Positions 14,985 through 22,715 of a stretch of DNA of 33,304 nt are shown here, piece by piece. Below the pieces are notes generated by a model. The model had not been told where the DNA came from. It made no database searches and worked only from the letters and a program-made list of their open reading frames with translations. This DNA is from Allopusillimonas ginsengisoli. GTDB lineage: Bacteria; Pseudomonadota; Gammaproteobacteria; Burkholderiales; Burkholderiaceae_B. The stretch's first letter is position 1, and each line of letters starts with the position of its first letter. Location of the stretch: assembly GCA_005239165.1 (NCBI GenBank), contig RAPG01000022.1, forward strand, positions 1-33,304, in the 5' to 3' direction. Position numbers and translations under genes: made by a program.

Positions 14985-15029
14985 TTTTTCTCCTCGTTTA
15001 AATAAAACATACCCTCGAAATCACACCAT

Positions 15030-16349
15030 CTATCGCATCAGCTCCGGCAGGTAAAGCGAGAGCACCGGAAACGCAATCAACAACAGCAGCACCAGAATGT
15101 CCATGAAAATGAACCAACCCACTCCCTTAAAGATCTCAATGAGTTGCACGAGATTTCCCAGAGAACTCTTGATGACATAGACATTCAATCCGACAGGGGG
15201 CGTGATCAACCCGATCTCCAGAAGCTTGATCATGATGATTCCGAACCAGATCAAATTCACGTCCAAGCCGATCAGCACAGGCGCAACAATGGGAATGGTC
15301 AGAAGCAGAATGGAGATGGCATCGATGAACATACCCAGAATAATGATAAAGACGGAGATCATCAGAATGACGGCAATCGGTCCGTCCACCGAGCCCATCA
15401 GGAAGTCGCCAAGTACGTTCGGTAGTGTGCTCAATGACATAAATGCGGCAAACATGCTCGCACCGATGGCGACGATGAAGATCGTGCAGGTCCCTACCGC
15501 CGTATCCGTTAGAGCGCTCATCACGGCCTGATACGTCAGGGAACGTCGGAACCAGGCAATCAGCGCCGCCATGCTGGCACCGACCGCTCCAGCTTCGGTG
15601 GGTGTGAATACGCCGGTGAAGATGCCTGCCAACACCGCGATAATCAGAACTGGAAGCGGCCAGATATCCTTGAATGCTGCGCGTTTTTCCTCACGGGTAT
15701 ACGCTACCGTGCTGATCGGAGCGAGGGAAGGCGTGATCGTAGCCCGGACCGTGATCATCAGGATGTACATCAACGCCGACAGAATACCTGGAATGACACC
15801 TGCGATGAAAAGCGCCCCAATCGACGTGTCGGTGAAGATTCCGTACAGGATCATCAGCACACTCGGCGGAATCAGCGCTCCGAGAGTACCTGCAGCCGCT
15901 ACCGACCCGGTAGCCAAGCCTGGGTTGTATTTCGCCTTGAGCATCTCAGGGACGGCAATCTTTGAGAAGGCCGCAGCCGTTGCCACGCTGGACCCGGAAG
16001 CCGATGCGAACAGTGCAGATGACACAACCGTAGCTGAGGCCAGCCCTCCAGGTACTCTACCCATCAGGATATTGGCGCTCTTGAAGACCCCTTGGGTCAG
16101 GCCGGCGTTCGCGGCCAGATACCCCATCAGTAGAAACATGGGAATGGCACTCAGGCTCCACTGGGCGACAAAGTCATACGGCAGTGCTGTCAGTATCCCC
16201 CATGCAGCCGCGATGGATGTGACCAGCGAGACTCCAACGAAAGCAACAATGCCGAGCGCGACCCCTACTTGAACTCTCAAGGCGAGGAGCAACAGCGCCA
16301 ACACAACACCGGCAAGGCCGATATCCAACCTATCAAACGAAAACTCCAT
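15030..16349 (-). CDS. dctM: TRAP transporter large permease (DctM family)
   Basis: This inner-membrane protein of about 439 residues has around a dozen hydrophobic segments. Family signatures are FLLMGYLAANAGLTQGVF, GGLASATVVSSALFASASGS, IPPSVLMILYGIFTDTSIGA, FTPTEAGAVG and the C-terminal IGLITPPVGLNVYVIKS. It moves the acid using a sodium gradient together with DctQ and DctP. Two ATGs lie close together: 16355 and 16349. AAGG sits 9 bases before the second but only 3 before the first, so 16349 is preferred. It follows dctQ by about 14 bases. Confidence 0.93.
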   Translation of the reverse strand: MEFSFDRLDIGLAGVVLALLLLALRVQVGVALGIVAFVGVSLVTSIAAAWGILTALPYDFVAQWSLSAIPMFLLMGYLAANAGLTQGVFKSANILMGRVPGGLASATVVSSALFASASGSSVATAAAFSKIAVPEMLKAKYNPGLATGSVAAAGTLGALIPPSVLMILYGIFTDTSIGALFIAGVIPGILSALMYILMITVRATITPSLAPISTVAYTREEKRAAFKDIWPLPVLIIAVLAGIFTGVFTPTEAGAVGASMAALIAWFRRSLTYQAVMSALTDTAVGTCTIFIVAIGASMFAAFMSLSTLPNVLGDFLMGSVDGPIAVILMISVFIIILGMFIDAISILLLTIPIVAPVLIGLDVNLIWFGIIMIKLLEIGLITPPVGLNVYVIKSSLGNLVQLIEIFKGVGWFIFMDILVLLLLIAFPVLSLYLPELMR

Positions 16350-16363
16350 GAACATCTACCTTG

Positions 16364-16882
16364 TCAGTGACCGATCTGGCCTTGCGAGGCGCGGCGGTGT
16401 GAGTGTGAGGAATGCTCCACCAGTTTCAGGATAGAAACCAAGGCAGCCAAGCCGAACGCCATAGGAAGAAAGTAGCGTCCCGGCCATACGTATATTTTTA
16501 TCTGACTGTCGACAAACTCGCCCTTTCCAAATGCTTCGATCGCGTCGTGCCCTGTTTGCCAGAACATGAGTGAAAAAAAGACAATTTGGGCGACATAGGC
16601 AAACTTGGTGATAAGTGCCTTGAGTTTCTCGGGCGCCATATTGAAGAAGAGGTCGACCTTGATGCTTTCGTCTTTTATTTCAACCAGGGGTAAAGGAAGA
16701 AATACAGCGCCGACCATGTAGTAATAAGCGGTCAATTCCGCCGTAGCCGGCACAGGAATGTTAAACAACGAACGAAGCAGTACATCGACAACGATGTTTA
16801 GCATCATGAGCACAAGGCATATAATCGTAAGACCCATCAGAAGCCGAGAGCAACCGTCCACAAGTCCTTTAATCCACACCAT
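16364..16882 (-). CDS. dctQ: TRAP transporter small permease (DctQ family)
   Basis: The protein has 172 residues and four predicted membrane helices (about 12-35, 48-66, 88-108, 133-153). The family motif around VVDVLLRSLFNIPVPATAEL at 30-49, followed by TAYYYMVGAVFLPLP, identifies DctQ. It partners DctM in the membrane. Its start overlaps the end of the MBL gene by 14 bases, with GGAG correctly placed. Transporter and hydrolase are therefore translated from one message, suggesting that the hydrolase acts on the imported compound or its lactone. Confidence 0.9.
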   Translation of the reverse strand: MVWIKGLVDGCSRLLMGLTIICLVLMMLNIVVDVLLRSLFNIPVPATAELTAYYYMVGAVFLPLPLVEIKDESIKVDLFFNMAPEKLKALITKFAYVAQIVFFSLMFWQTGHDAIEAFGKGEFVDSQIKIYVWPGRYFLPMAFGLAALVSILKLVEHSSHSHRRASQGQIGH

Positions 16883-17792
16883 TCTTTTCTCCGGCCGATG
16901 CTGCGTTCTTTATTCTGAATACGCCGTTGTGCCTTCTTATAGAAACAAAGGGATACTTGCAGAAGTGCCCTGCCAGTAGCCATGCGCCCGAATCAGCGCA
17001 ATGATTCAATAGATCCTGTCTGCTCTGTGCGGCCAGGGCGGGATCAAAATCCGATCGCATCGGCATCAACGGCATATCGAGTTGTATGGGGTGGTGAACT
17101 ACGTCACCGCAGACGATGGCCTCTTGCCCCTGCGATTGTATCGACACGCTGACGTGATCGATTGAATGTCCGGCAGATGGCACCAGTCTTACGGTGCCCT
17201 GCGGAGAGTCGACTATCACCATATCGTTCTGCACCAGTTCAAACCTACAGGACTCGGTCACTGGCAGCACACTATCTTCAAACGCCCCGTGATTGGCGGC
17301 CGCCGAACCTTGCGTCCGCATCCGCTCGTGGTAATGATCGAACTCCTTGCCAGAGAAAATGTGTCTTGCATTTGCAAAAGTCGGCACCCAGCGATCTTCG
17401 GACAATTGCGTCAGCCAACCAACATGATCGCAATGCAGATGGGTACATACAACAATATTGATATCTTCCGGAGCGACACCAGCTGCCTTGAGCGAATCAA
17501 GGAAACCACTGCTATCGAGCTCGTGCTGCCAACGTGCAGTTGGGCGGTTCTTGTGATTACCGTTGCAAGCGTCAACCAGCACATTCAGGCCCGCAATCTT
17601 CACCAGATAGGCACGAAACGAAAAACCCAATTTCTCGTTCACGATATCGACGACTTCGTCATCGAGCCAGTCGAGGTTGCGCTGCATGTCTTCCGTTGTC
17701 AGGTCGTTGAACAGAAACGACACATGCACCGGGCAATATTCGATCTCGGCAATAGGATTCACCGTTACGGCGCCAAGCGTCAGCGTCACCAT
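16869..17792 (-). CDS. Metallo-beta-lactamase-fold hydrolase, lactonase-like
   Basis: This is a 307-residue protein when started at ATG 17790-17792. That start overlaps the upstream reductase stop by 7 bases and has GGAGAGG before it; the frame is open further upstream, but that part lies inside the reductase gene. The zinc motif is THLHCDHVGW (H118, H120, D122, H123), followed later by SAGHSIDHVSV, CGDVVHHP and a C-terminal LAGHFCK. There is no signal peptide, so it is cytoplasmic. The family includes lactonases, organophosphate hydrolases and thioesterases. Its position between an ene-reductase and a TRAP transporter favours opening a lactone or ester in a catabolic pathway. Confidence 0.88.
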   Translation of the reverse strand: MVTLTLGAVTVNPIAEIEYCPVHVSFLFNDLTTEDMQRNLDWLDDEVVDIVNEKLGFSFRAYLVKIAGLNVLVDACNGNHKNRPTARWQHELDSSGFLDSLKAAGVAPEDINIVVCTHLHCDHVGWLTQLSEDRWVPTFANARHIFSGKEFDHYHERMRTQGSAAANHGAFEDSVLPVTESCRFELVQNDMVIVDSPQGTVRLVPSAGHSIDHVSVSIQSQGQEAIVCGDVVHHPIQLDMPLMPMRSDFDPALAAQSRQDLLNHCADSGAWLLAGHFCKYPFVSIRRHNGVFRIKNAASAGEKNGVD

Positions 17793-18946
17793 GTGTTTAA
17801 AGCCTCTCCACTGGCTGCCAGCCCTGACTTCCATTTTTTCAGCCACCAGGCATACTGTTTCGGCCATTGCTGGAAAGCACTGTTCATGCCCAGCTCCTCT
17901 GCCGCATGGTGGGGCCAGCTCGGATTGAACAAGGCTTGGCGGCCGATTGCGATCAGGTCGGCATGCTCCGATTCAAGTAGTTCATTTGCCAGGCCTGCTG
18001 TTCGTATCAAACCGACCGCTTGCGTCCGAATGCCGGTCTCTGCCTTGATGCGCCGTGCAAACTCGGCCTGATAACCGGGCGAGCGTTTCAAGTTGGCATT
18101 GGTGGCGCCCGCCACAAGATTGCCACCTGAGGAACAGTCGACCACGTCGACGCCAATCCGCTTCAATTCGTGGGAAAACTCGACGCTGTCCTCGATTTCC
18201 CAGCCACCTTCAATCCAATCCACAGCAGATATGCGAACAAATAAGGGCATGTCTTCGGGGATAGCTGCCCGCACGGCTGTTGCAACGGCTAAGGGAAACC
18301 GCATGCGATTCTCGAGGCTGCCGCCATACTCGTCGCTGCGCTTATTCGCCAAAGGCGAAAGAAAACTCTGTAGCAAGTACCCATGAGCCATATGGATCTC
18401 GACGATTTCGAACCCCGCCTCCACCGCCCTCACGGCCGCCTTGGCGAAATACGCTGTATGCGCATGAATTTCGGGAATCGTCAGTGCGTGTGGTTTCCGC
18501 CATCCCTGGGCGAAAGCCAGGTCCGACGGGCCTACTGGTGTCCAGGACTCGTCGCCGTTCTGAATATTCTCCGGCTTCAGGGGACCGTTCCCTTCCCAAG
18601 CTCTTTGTGTGCTGGACTTCCTGCCCCCATGTGCGATCTGTAAGGCAGGCACCGCTCCCTGGGACTTAATGAAACTCGTGAGCGGCTTGAGCGCATCGGC
18701 ATGTTCATCGGACCAGATTCCAAGGCAACCGTTCGTGATCCGCCCGACGCGGGTGACGGACGCTTGCTCCACAAACACAATACCCGCACCACCAATTGCA
18801 AACTTCGCATAATGGTGCCCATGAAAACTGGTCGGAAATCCATTTTCTGCACAATACATGGCCATGGGGGAAATGGCGATCCGGTTGCGCACCGTCGTCC
18901 CCCGAATGCTCAGGGGTGAAAATAGCAAAGGAATTGTTGTCGTCAT
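17786..18946 (-). CDS. Old Yellow Enzyme-family NADH:flavin oxidoreductase (YqjM-like)
   Basis: This 386-residue FMN TIM-barrel reduces activated C=C bonds of enones or enoates. The start is ATG 18944-18946 with AAGGA 8 bases upstream. H185 and H188 (EIHMAHGYLLQ) bind the substrate carbonyl. Other features are the segment LQIAHGGRKS, the FMN end VGLIRTAGLANELLES and IAIGRQALFNPSW. In YqjM the motif SPMCMY contains Cys26, which tunes the flavin; here it is SPMAMYC, with Ala at 29 and a Cys moved to 32. It leads an operon with the MBL hydrolase and a TRAP transporter. Possible roles are reduction of an unsaturated lactone or cyclic enone, or dehydrogenation in the reverse direction. Confidence 0.9.
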   Translation of the reverse strand: MTTTIPLLFSPLSIRGTTVRNRIAISPMAMYCAENGFPTSFHGHHYAKFAIGGAGIVFVEQASVTRVGRITNGCLGIWSDEHADALKPLTSFIKSQGAVPALQIAHGGRKSSTQRAWEGNGPLKPENIQNGDESWTPVGPSDLAFAQGWRKPHALTIPEIHAHTAYFAKAAVRAVEAGFEIVEIHMAHGYLLQSFLSPLANKRSDEYGGSLENRMRFPLAVATAVRAAIPEDMPLFVRISAVDWIEGGWEIEDSVEFSHELKRIGVDVVDCSSGGNLVAGATNANLKRSPGYQAEFARRIKAETGIRTQAVGLIRTAGLANELLESEHADLIAIGRQALFNPSWPHHAAEELGMNSAFQQWPKQYAWWLKKWKSGLAASGEALNTW

Positions 18947-19367
18947 GCTCCGGTCCTTCTTGTATTTCTCATGTAGCAGATGGCCGCTGTAGCAACCTGC
19001 TCTTTCAATTTGAGTGGCTTGATTCATCCACAGACGGTATCCGATAAGGTCAGTAACCCTAGTTGGGTAATTGATAGTATTACGCTGGGTATCACTCGAG
19101 CTGCGATTTTGTACAGAGCTATACCCAATATGCATAAGTGTTTACACCAGTCAATGAGCCGACTATGGTCTGCATGCTGCTGTGGCCAGAAAAACCTCGA
19201 CTCGGGAAGGCATACGGCAAGCCTGCGAGCATCAAACTGCCAAGGAAACGCTAGTATTCACGCGCCTATTGGCGTCGCCCGAGGCGCAAGCCGCGTTTAA
19301 GATATTTCTGAAGAGGCGCAAAACGACCTGAGTAGATACAGGCCTATGCGTTACTGCCTTTGTAGTG
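18947..19367. other. 421-base intergenic region upstream of the ene-reductase operon
   Basis: No credible gene is visible. It must contain the promoter of the reductase/TRAP operon (leftward). The dyad TAACCCTAGTTGGGTAA lies at 19054-19070. TGGGTA repeats directly at 19064-19069 and 19086-19091, and its inverse TACCCA occurs at 19122-19127. GAGGCGCAA occurs twice (19281-19289 and 19313-19321) in the right part. No clear terminator for the alpha/beta hydrolase operon is seen. Confidence 0.5.
19054..19127. promoter_or_regulatory. Candidate operator: repeated TGGGTA/TACCCA half-sites
   Basis: Direct repeats start 22 bases apart (two helical turns), and an inverted copy lies about 36 bases further on. 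The first copy forms part of an imperfect 17-base palindrome. The arrangement suits a dimeric or tetrameric regulator controlling the leftward reductase operon. No regulator gene is adjacent. Confidence 0.35.
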
Positions 19368-20225
19368 CTAACTAGGTGAACGTATCTCTTCAAGAACTGG
19401 CAGCAGATAACTCAAAAAGCGTTCTGGGTCTTCGCTCATTGGGAAATGGCCCATACCTTTCATGATTTGCCACTTCGAGCCTTGTATCGCCCTTCCTAAA
19501 AAAGCGGTGTCGTCAGGCGTGCAGGAGTAATCGTATTCGCCCGTAAGCAGCCACAATGGGCATTCTTGTGTATTGATCCGGCTTACGTCGTTTCGAATGT
19601 CACCGTCCGCGGTGTAGAAATGGAGATCGCCTTTAAAAACACCAGGCCCGCTTTGCATGTAATGCCAAAGCGTTTCCCACCGATGCTCTTCGGGGCTGGA
19701 GGGGCCAACCAAACCGGACACAATGCCGGCACATACTTCGCCTCCGTGTACATCGGGGCGGTGCAGCCAACCTAGGTCATAGTATGGCTCTACATGTGCG
19801 CCAGATTGCAATCCAATCAAACCTCGGAATTGCCTGGCATGATGCAAGGCAAGATGTAGAACGATTCTTCCTCCAATCGAGCAGCCCATGACCACCGGAC
19901 GCTCAAGCCCCAATGCCTTGCTGAGTTTAAGAATAATATTCGTATAGTCTTCAGATGTCAGTTGATATATTTCTTCATGCCAGCCGGCCGGCGGTGATGA
20001 CTTTCCATGCCAGGGTAGATCGAAGCAAATCACCCTGAAATGGCTGGTGACCCTGGCATCATTCATCAGGCTGCGATACTGGCGAGTGTCCGAGCCAGCC
20101 GTGTGAAGACAAAGCAGCGGTATCCCTGCACCGGCTTCTTCAAAATAAATGCGGTGCGGATTTCCCTTTAACGTTATTCGAAGATAGCGACCAGTGATGG
20201 GTTCAATTTCAATGGGGGTATTCAT
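19368..20225 (-). CDS. Alpha/beta-hydrolase
   Basis: This 285-residue hydrolase has a complete triad: nucleophile S116 in GCSIGGR, acid D232 in TGEYDYSC and H260 in KGMGHFPMSEDP. The oxyanion region is LCLHTAGSDTRQY (38-50), where the usual HG motif is HT. It belongs to the haloperoxidase/epoxide hydrolase/C-C hydrolase group and has no signal peptide, so it acts in the cytoplasm on an ester, lactone, enol-lactone or beta-diketone. Its ATG follows directly after the TAA of the SCP2-like gene (TAAATG), which indicates coupled translation. It is the last gene of the five-gene leftward operon starting at 23609. Confidence 0.9.
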   Translation of the reverse strand: MNTPIEIEPITGRYLRITLKGNPHRIYFEEAGAGIPLLCLHTAGSDTRQYRSLMNDARVTSHFRVICFDLPWHGKSSPPAGWHEEIYQLTSEDYTNIILKLSKALGLERPVVMGCSIGGRIVLHLALHHARQFRGLIGLQSGAHVEPYYDLGWLHRPDVHGGEVCAGIVSGLVGPSSPEEHRWETLWHYMQSGPGVFKGDLHFYTADGDIRNDVSRINTQECPLWLLTGEYDYSCTPDDTAFLGRAIQGSKWQIMKGMGHFPMSEDPERFLSYLLPVLEEIRSPS

Positions 20226-20609
20226 TTAATTGCTCTCCCGGTTCCGGCCTGCTGAGAGCAGTTCCTTGAAATAAAGAAGGTTCGACATAAAAGGGTAAAT
20301 ATTTCCTTGAATCGACATTCTCTTGGCTTTGGATAGCGCCAATACATCGTGAAAACCTGGCGGAGGCGTAGGCAGCCAGAATTTCTGCCAAGTGCCCTCT
20401 TCAGCCTGGATGGAGAAATCCCACTCTCCCATGATGAAAGGACCTGGTTGGACTGCGCTGACCTTGCCGTTCGCAATCTCAATACGGAAGGTGGAATCAC
20501 CTGAAATCAACAAAAACCGGGTGTTCAAGCGCCTTGCATACTGTACCAACTTAACCCGCTTGTTAAAGATCTCAGGCAAACGGCCGAGCGATTCTTGAAT
20601 GTTAATCAT
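20226..20609 (-). CDS. Small SCP2-like (sterol-carrier-type) protein
   Basis: This 127-residue protein starts at ATG 20607-20609, which overlaps the stop of the upstream MBL gene by 8 bases. The sequence from about 25 to 122 resembles an SCP2 lipid/acyl-CoA-binding domain. It has STFRIEIANGKVSAVQPGPF, a central tryptophan pair (GEWDFSIQ, TWQKFWLP) and PPPGFHDVLALSKAKRM followed by IQGNIYPFMSNLLYFKELL. No catalytic motif is seen. Such domains bind hydrophobic ligands; here it may hold or hand over the substrate between the flanking lactonase and alpha/beta hydrolase. The fold call is by pattern only and the role is an inference. Confidence 0.7.
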   Translation of the reverse strand: MINIQESLGRLPEIFNKRVKLVQYARRLNTRFLLISGDSTFRIEIANGKVSAVQPGPFIMGEWDFSIQAEEGTWQKFWLPTPPPGFHDVLALSKAKRMSIQGNIYPFMSNLLYFKELLSAGRNRESN

Positions 20610-21402
20610 GTTGCTCTCCCTGCAAGGCAGGTGCTTCGTGCAAGCAGTAAATGCCGCCATCTTCATTGCCCAGAAATGGGTATAGTTCCGCCACTTGGGG
20701 ATCATGGCCGGGAATAATGTGTGAGTCTGAATCGACCAGTGTTGAAATTCGCTGATAGCCATCGAGCATTTTGTCGACGTGGACAATGGCTGGAAATGGG
20801 TTCTTGTCGTGATAATTGCGGTAGTAATGCATGGCATCTGAAGCTAGTACTATCCATCCTCGCTGGGTCATGACCCGCACAATCTGAAGCCCCGCTGTGT
20901 GGCCTCCGATCTTGTACACTTCAATGCCTGGCGCAACTTGCGTATCGCCGTCATGAAATGTGACCCTACCTTCATAAACGCGCTTAAGCACCGTTGCCAC
21001 ATCATCAATTGAGAAAAAGTGACGCAAGGCGCTATAGCACATATAGCGTCCGGTTGCGTACTGCATTTCAGCATCTTGAAGATGCACTTGCGCGTTGGGA
21101 TAAGCATCTACATTACCGGCGTGATCATAGTGCAAATGAGTCAGAATAAGGCTGTCGATATCGCCTTTGCAAAGTCCCAACTGCGCCAAGGCAGCTTCCG
21201 GACTCTGCAAAAAAGACCTATTCCGCGCAGTGGCTGAGCAGGCACTGAAGCCGGTGTCGACAAGGACATTCTGGTTGTTTCCGCGGATCAGCCAAAAATA
21301 AAAATCAAGATCCATTTGGCCTTCATGCAAGTCATGCACCAAAAAGTTATCGGCTGCCCGGCGAGCTACGGACGCGTACTTGATTGCATAAACCTCGTAC
21401 AT
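20602..21402 (-). CDS. N-acyl-homoserine-lactonase-family MBL hydrolase
   Basis: This 266-residue MBL-fold protein starts at ATG 21400-21402, 11 bases after the receptor gene's stop and with GGGAAG upstream; in-frame ATGs upstream fall inside that gene. Dinuclear zinc ligands are THLHYDHAGN (H89, H91, D93, H94), H168 in KIGGHTAG, D189 in LASDAMH and a late His in IIPGHDP. This AiiA-like family includes quorum-quenching lactonases, but many members sit in catabolic operons and open other lactones. Neighbours (ABC-type receptor, SCP2-like, alpha/beta hydrolase, hydroxyacid dehydrogenase) favour a catabolic lactonase. Confidence 0.88.
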   Translation of the reverse strand: MYEVYAIKYASVARRAADNFLVHDLHEGQMDLDFYFWLIRGNNQNVLVDTGFSACSATARNRSFLQSPEAALAQLGLCKGDIDSLILTHLHYDHAGNVDAYPNAQVHLQDAEMQYATGRYMCYSALRHFFSIDDVATVLKRVYEGRVTFHDGDTQVAPGIEVYKIGGHTAGLQIVRVMTQRGWIVLASDAMHYYRNYHDKNPFPAIVHVDKMLDGYQRISTLVDSDSHIIPGHDPQVAELYPFLGNEDGGIYCLHEAPALQGEQHD

Positions 21403-21413
21403 GGAACGCTTCC

Positions 21414-22631
21414 CTACTCGCTTTTCAGTAAGGGGCACTTGCTTTCAGACAGGGGCATGAAGGCTTGTTCGCCAGGAACTGTCTTGATGATCTTGTAATA
21501 ATCCCAGGGCTCTTTTGATTCGGCGGGTGATTTAACTGAAATCAGGTACAGGTCATGCAGCAATTTTCCGTCTTTCCTGAGCTTGGCGTTTCGCGCAAAG
21601 GCATCGTGGATCGGCATCTCTTGCAGTGTCTTCATGACATCTTTCACGTTATCACTACCTGATTTTTCAACGGCACGCAGGTAGTTCAGAACTGCTGAAT
21701 ATTGTCCTGCCTGAAGGGCAGTCGGCATCTTCCCTAATTTCTCATAGAATCTACGAGAAAATTTCCTGGATTCGTCATCAAGGTTCCAGTAGAAGGTTTC
21801 GGCAAAATTCATGTTTTTCGCTGCTTCAAGGCCGACGCCGTGAACATCGGTAATACTCATTAGCATAGCAACGATTTTTTGAGTTTCTGTCAGTCCAAAT
21901 TCATTTGCCTGCTTTATCTCGTTCTGAAGGTCTGAACCCGCACTTGCCAAAGCTACGCCCTGGGCGCCGCTGGACTGTGCGGAAAGCAGAAACGAGGCGA
22001 AGTCATTGCCCGGGAATGCGTATCGAGATGAACCTAAGACTTGTCCACCAGCTTCTTTAATGAAGCGAGATCCATCATTTTCAAGGGAGTGACCAAAAGA
22101 ATAATCAGCCGTAATGAAGTACCAGGTCTTTGTTCCCGACTCAACCAAGGGCATGGTGCCTACCTTTGCCAAAGCATACGTGTCGTATACCCAGTGGACA
22201 TTGGTGGCCTTGCATTCCTCGTTGGTAATGCGGGTTGCTCCGGCCCCTGTCACCATGGTCATGCGTTGCTTAGCCTCGGCAATGTTCATCACCGACAGGG
22301 CCACTGCACTATTACCCAACTCGGTAATCACATCTACTTGCTCTTGATCCAGCCACTCGCGAGCCTTCGCTGCGCCTACATCGGCCTTGTTCAAATGGTC
22401 GGACGTAAGGAGCTCGATTGGCTTGCCAAGGACTTTGCCACCAAATTCTTCAATGGCCAGCTCGGAGGCAAGTACGGAGCCGGGTCCTACGTTGCCAGAA
22501 TAGGCACCGGATAGGTCAGTAAGAACGCCTATCTTCACGACACCATCAGAAATGGTTGGCACAGCCAGAGCTGAGGTTGTCCATAGTGCAGCCAGCAGGC
22601 TGCTTATAGGAAGTAATTTTTTTACACGCAT
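21414..22631 (-). CDS. ABC transporter substrate-binding protein, branched-chain amino acid (LivJ) type
   Basis: This 405-residue periplasmic receptor has a signal peptide (about 1-23, cleavage near ALA-VP). The type I fold starts with VVKIGVLTDLSGAYSGNVGP, followed by ELAIEEFGGKVLGKPIEL, KAREWLDQEQVDVITELGNS and TKTWYFITADYSFGHSLEND, the last a family hallmark. Members close to this sequence often bind aromatic or other acids rather than amino acids. No permease or ATPase genes (LivHMGF) are in the window, so it must borrow a transporter or act as a sensor. It lies 84 bases after the dehydrogenase gene, with a small hairpin between, and 11 bases before the lactonase. Confidence 0.92.
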   Translation of the reverse strand: MRVKKLLPISSLLAALWTTSALAVPTISDGVVKIGVLTDLSGAYSGNVGPGSVLASELAIEEFGGKVLGKPIELLTSDHLNKADVGAAKAREWLDQEQVDVITELGNSAVALSVMNIAEAKQRMTMVTGAGATRITNEECKATNVHWVYDTYALAKVGTMPLVESGTKTWYFITADYSFGHSLENDGSRFIKEAGGQVLGSSRYAFPGNDFASFLLSAQSSGAQGVALASAGSDLQNEIKQANEFGLTETQKIVAMLMSITDVHGVGLEAAKNMNFAETFYWNLDDESRKFSRRFYEKLGKMPTALQAGQYSAVLNYLRAVEKSGSDNVKDVMKTLQEMPIHDAFARNAKLRKDGKLLHDLYLISVKSPAESKEPWDYYKIIKTVPGEQAFMPLSESKCPLLKSE

Positions 22632-22683
22632 GGGTAGTCTCCTTGTTGGTATTGCGTAGCCCTCTCCTGGGCTTACACAACGT

Positions 22684-22702
22684 AAAAGCTATGTGCTTTT
22701 TT
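22684..22702 (-). terminator. Weak hairpin between dehydrogenase and receptor genes
   Basis: AAAAGC (22684-22689) and GCTTTT (22695-22700) form a 6-bp stem with a 5-base loop, flanked by A/T runs. It could attenuate readthrough or stabilise the downstream receptor message. The stem is short and AT-rich, so chance is possible. Confidence 0.25.
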
Positions 22703-22715
22703 GAATTTATAGTTG

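Noticed and set aside
17793..17867. Upstream start for the MBL hydrolase
   Set aside because: The extra 25 codons lie inside the reductase gene. ATG at 17792 has GGAGAGG and the stop-start overlap.
18947..19135. N-terminal extension of the ene-reductase
   Set aside because: The extra 63 codons are not OYE-like, and ATG at 18946 with AAGGA begins the conserved domain.
20602..21402. Quorum-quenching AHL lactonase
   Set aside because: The family name suggests it, but no quorum-sensing gene is near and the operon is catabolic. The call is kept at lactonase-family level.
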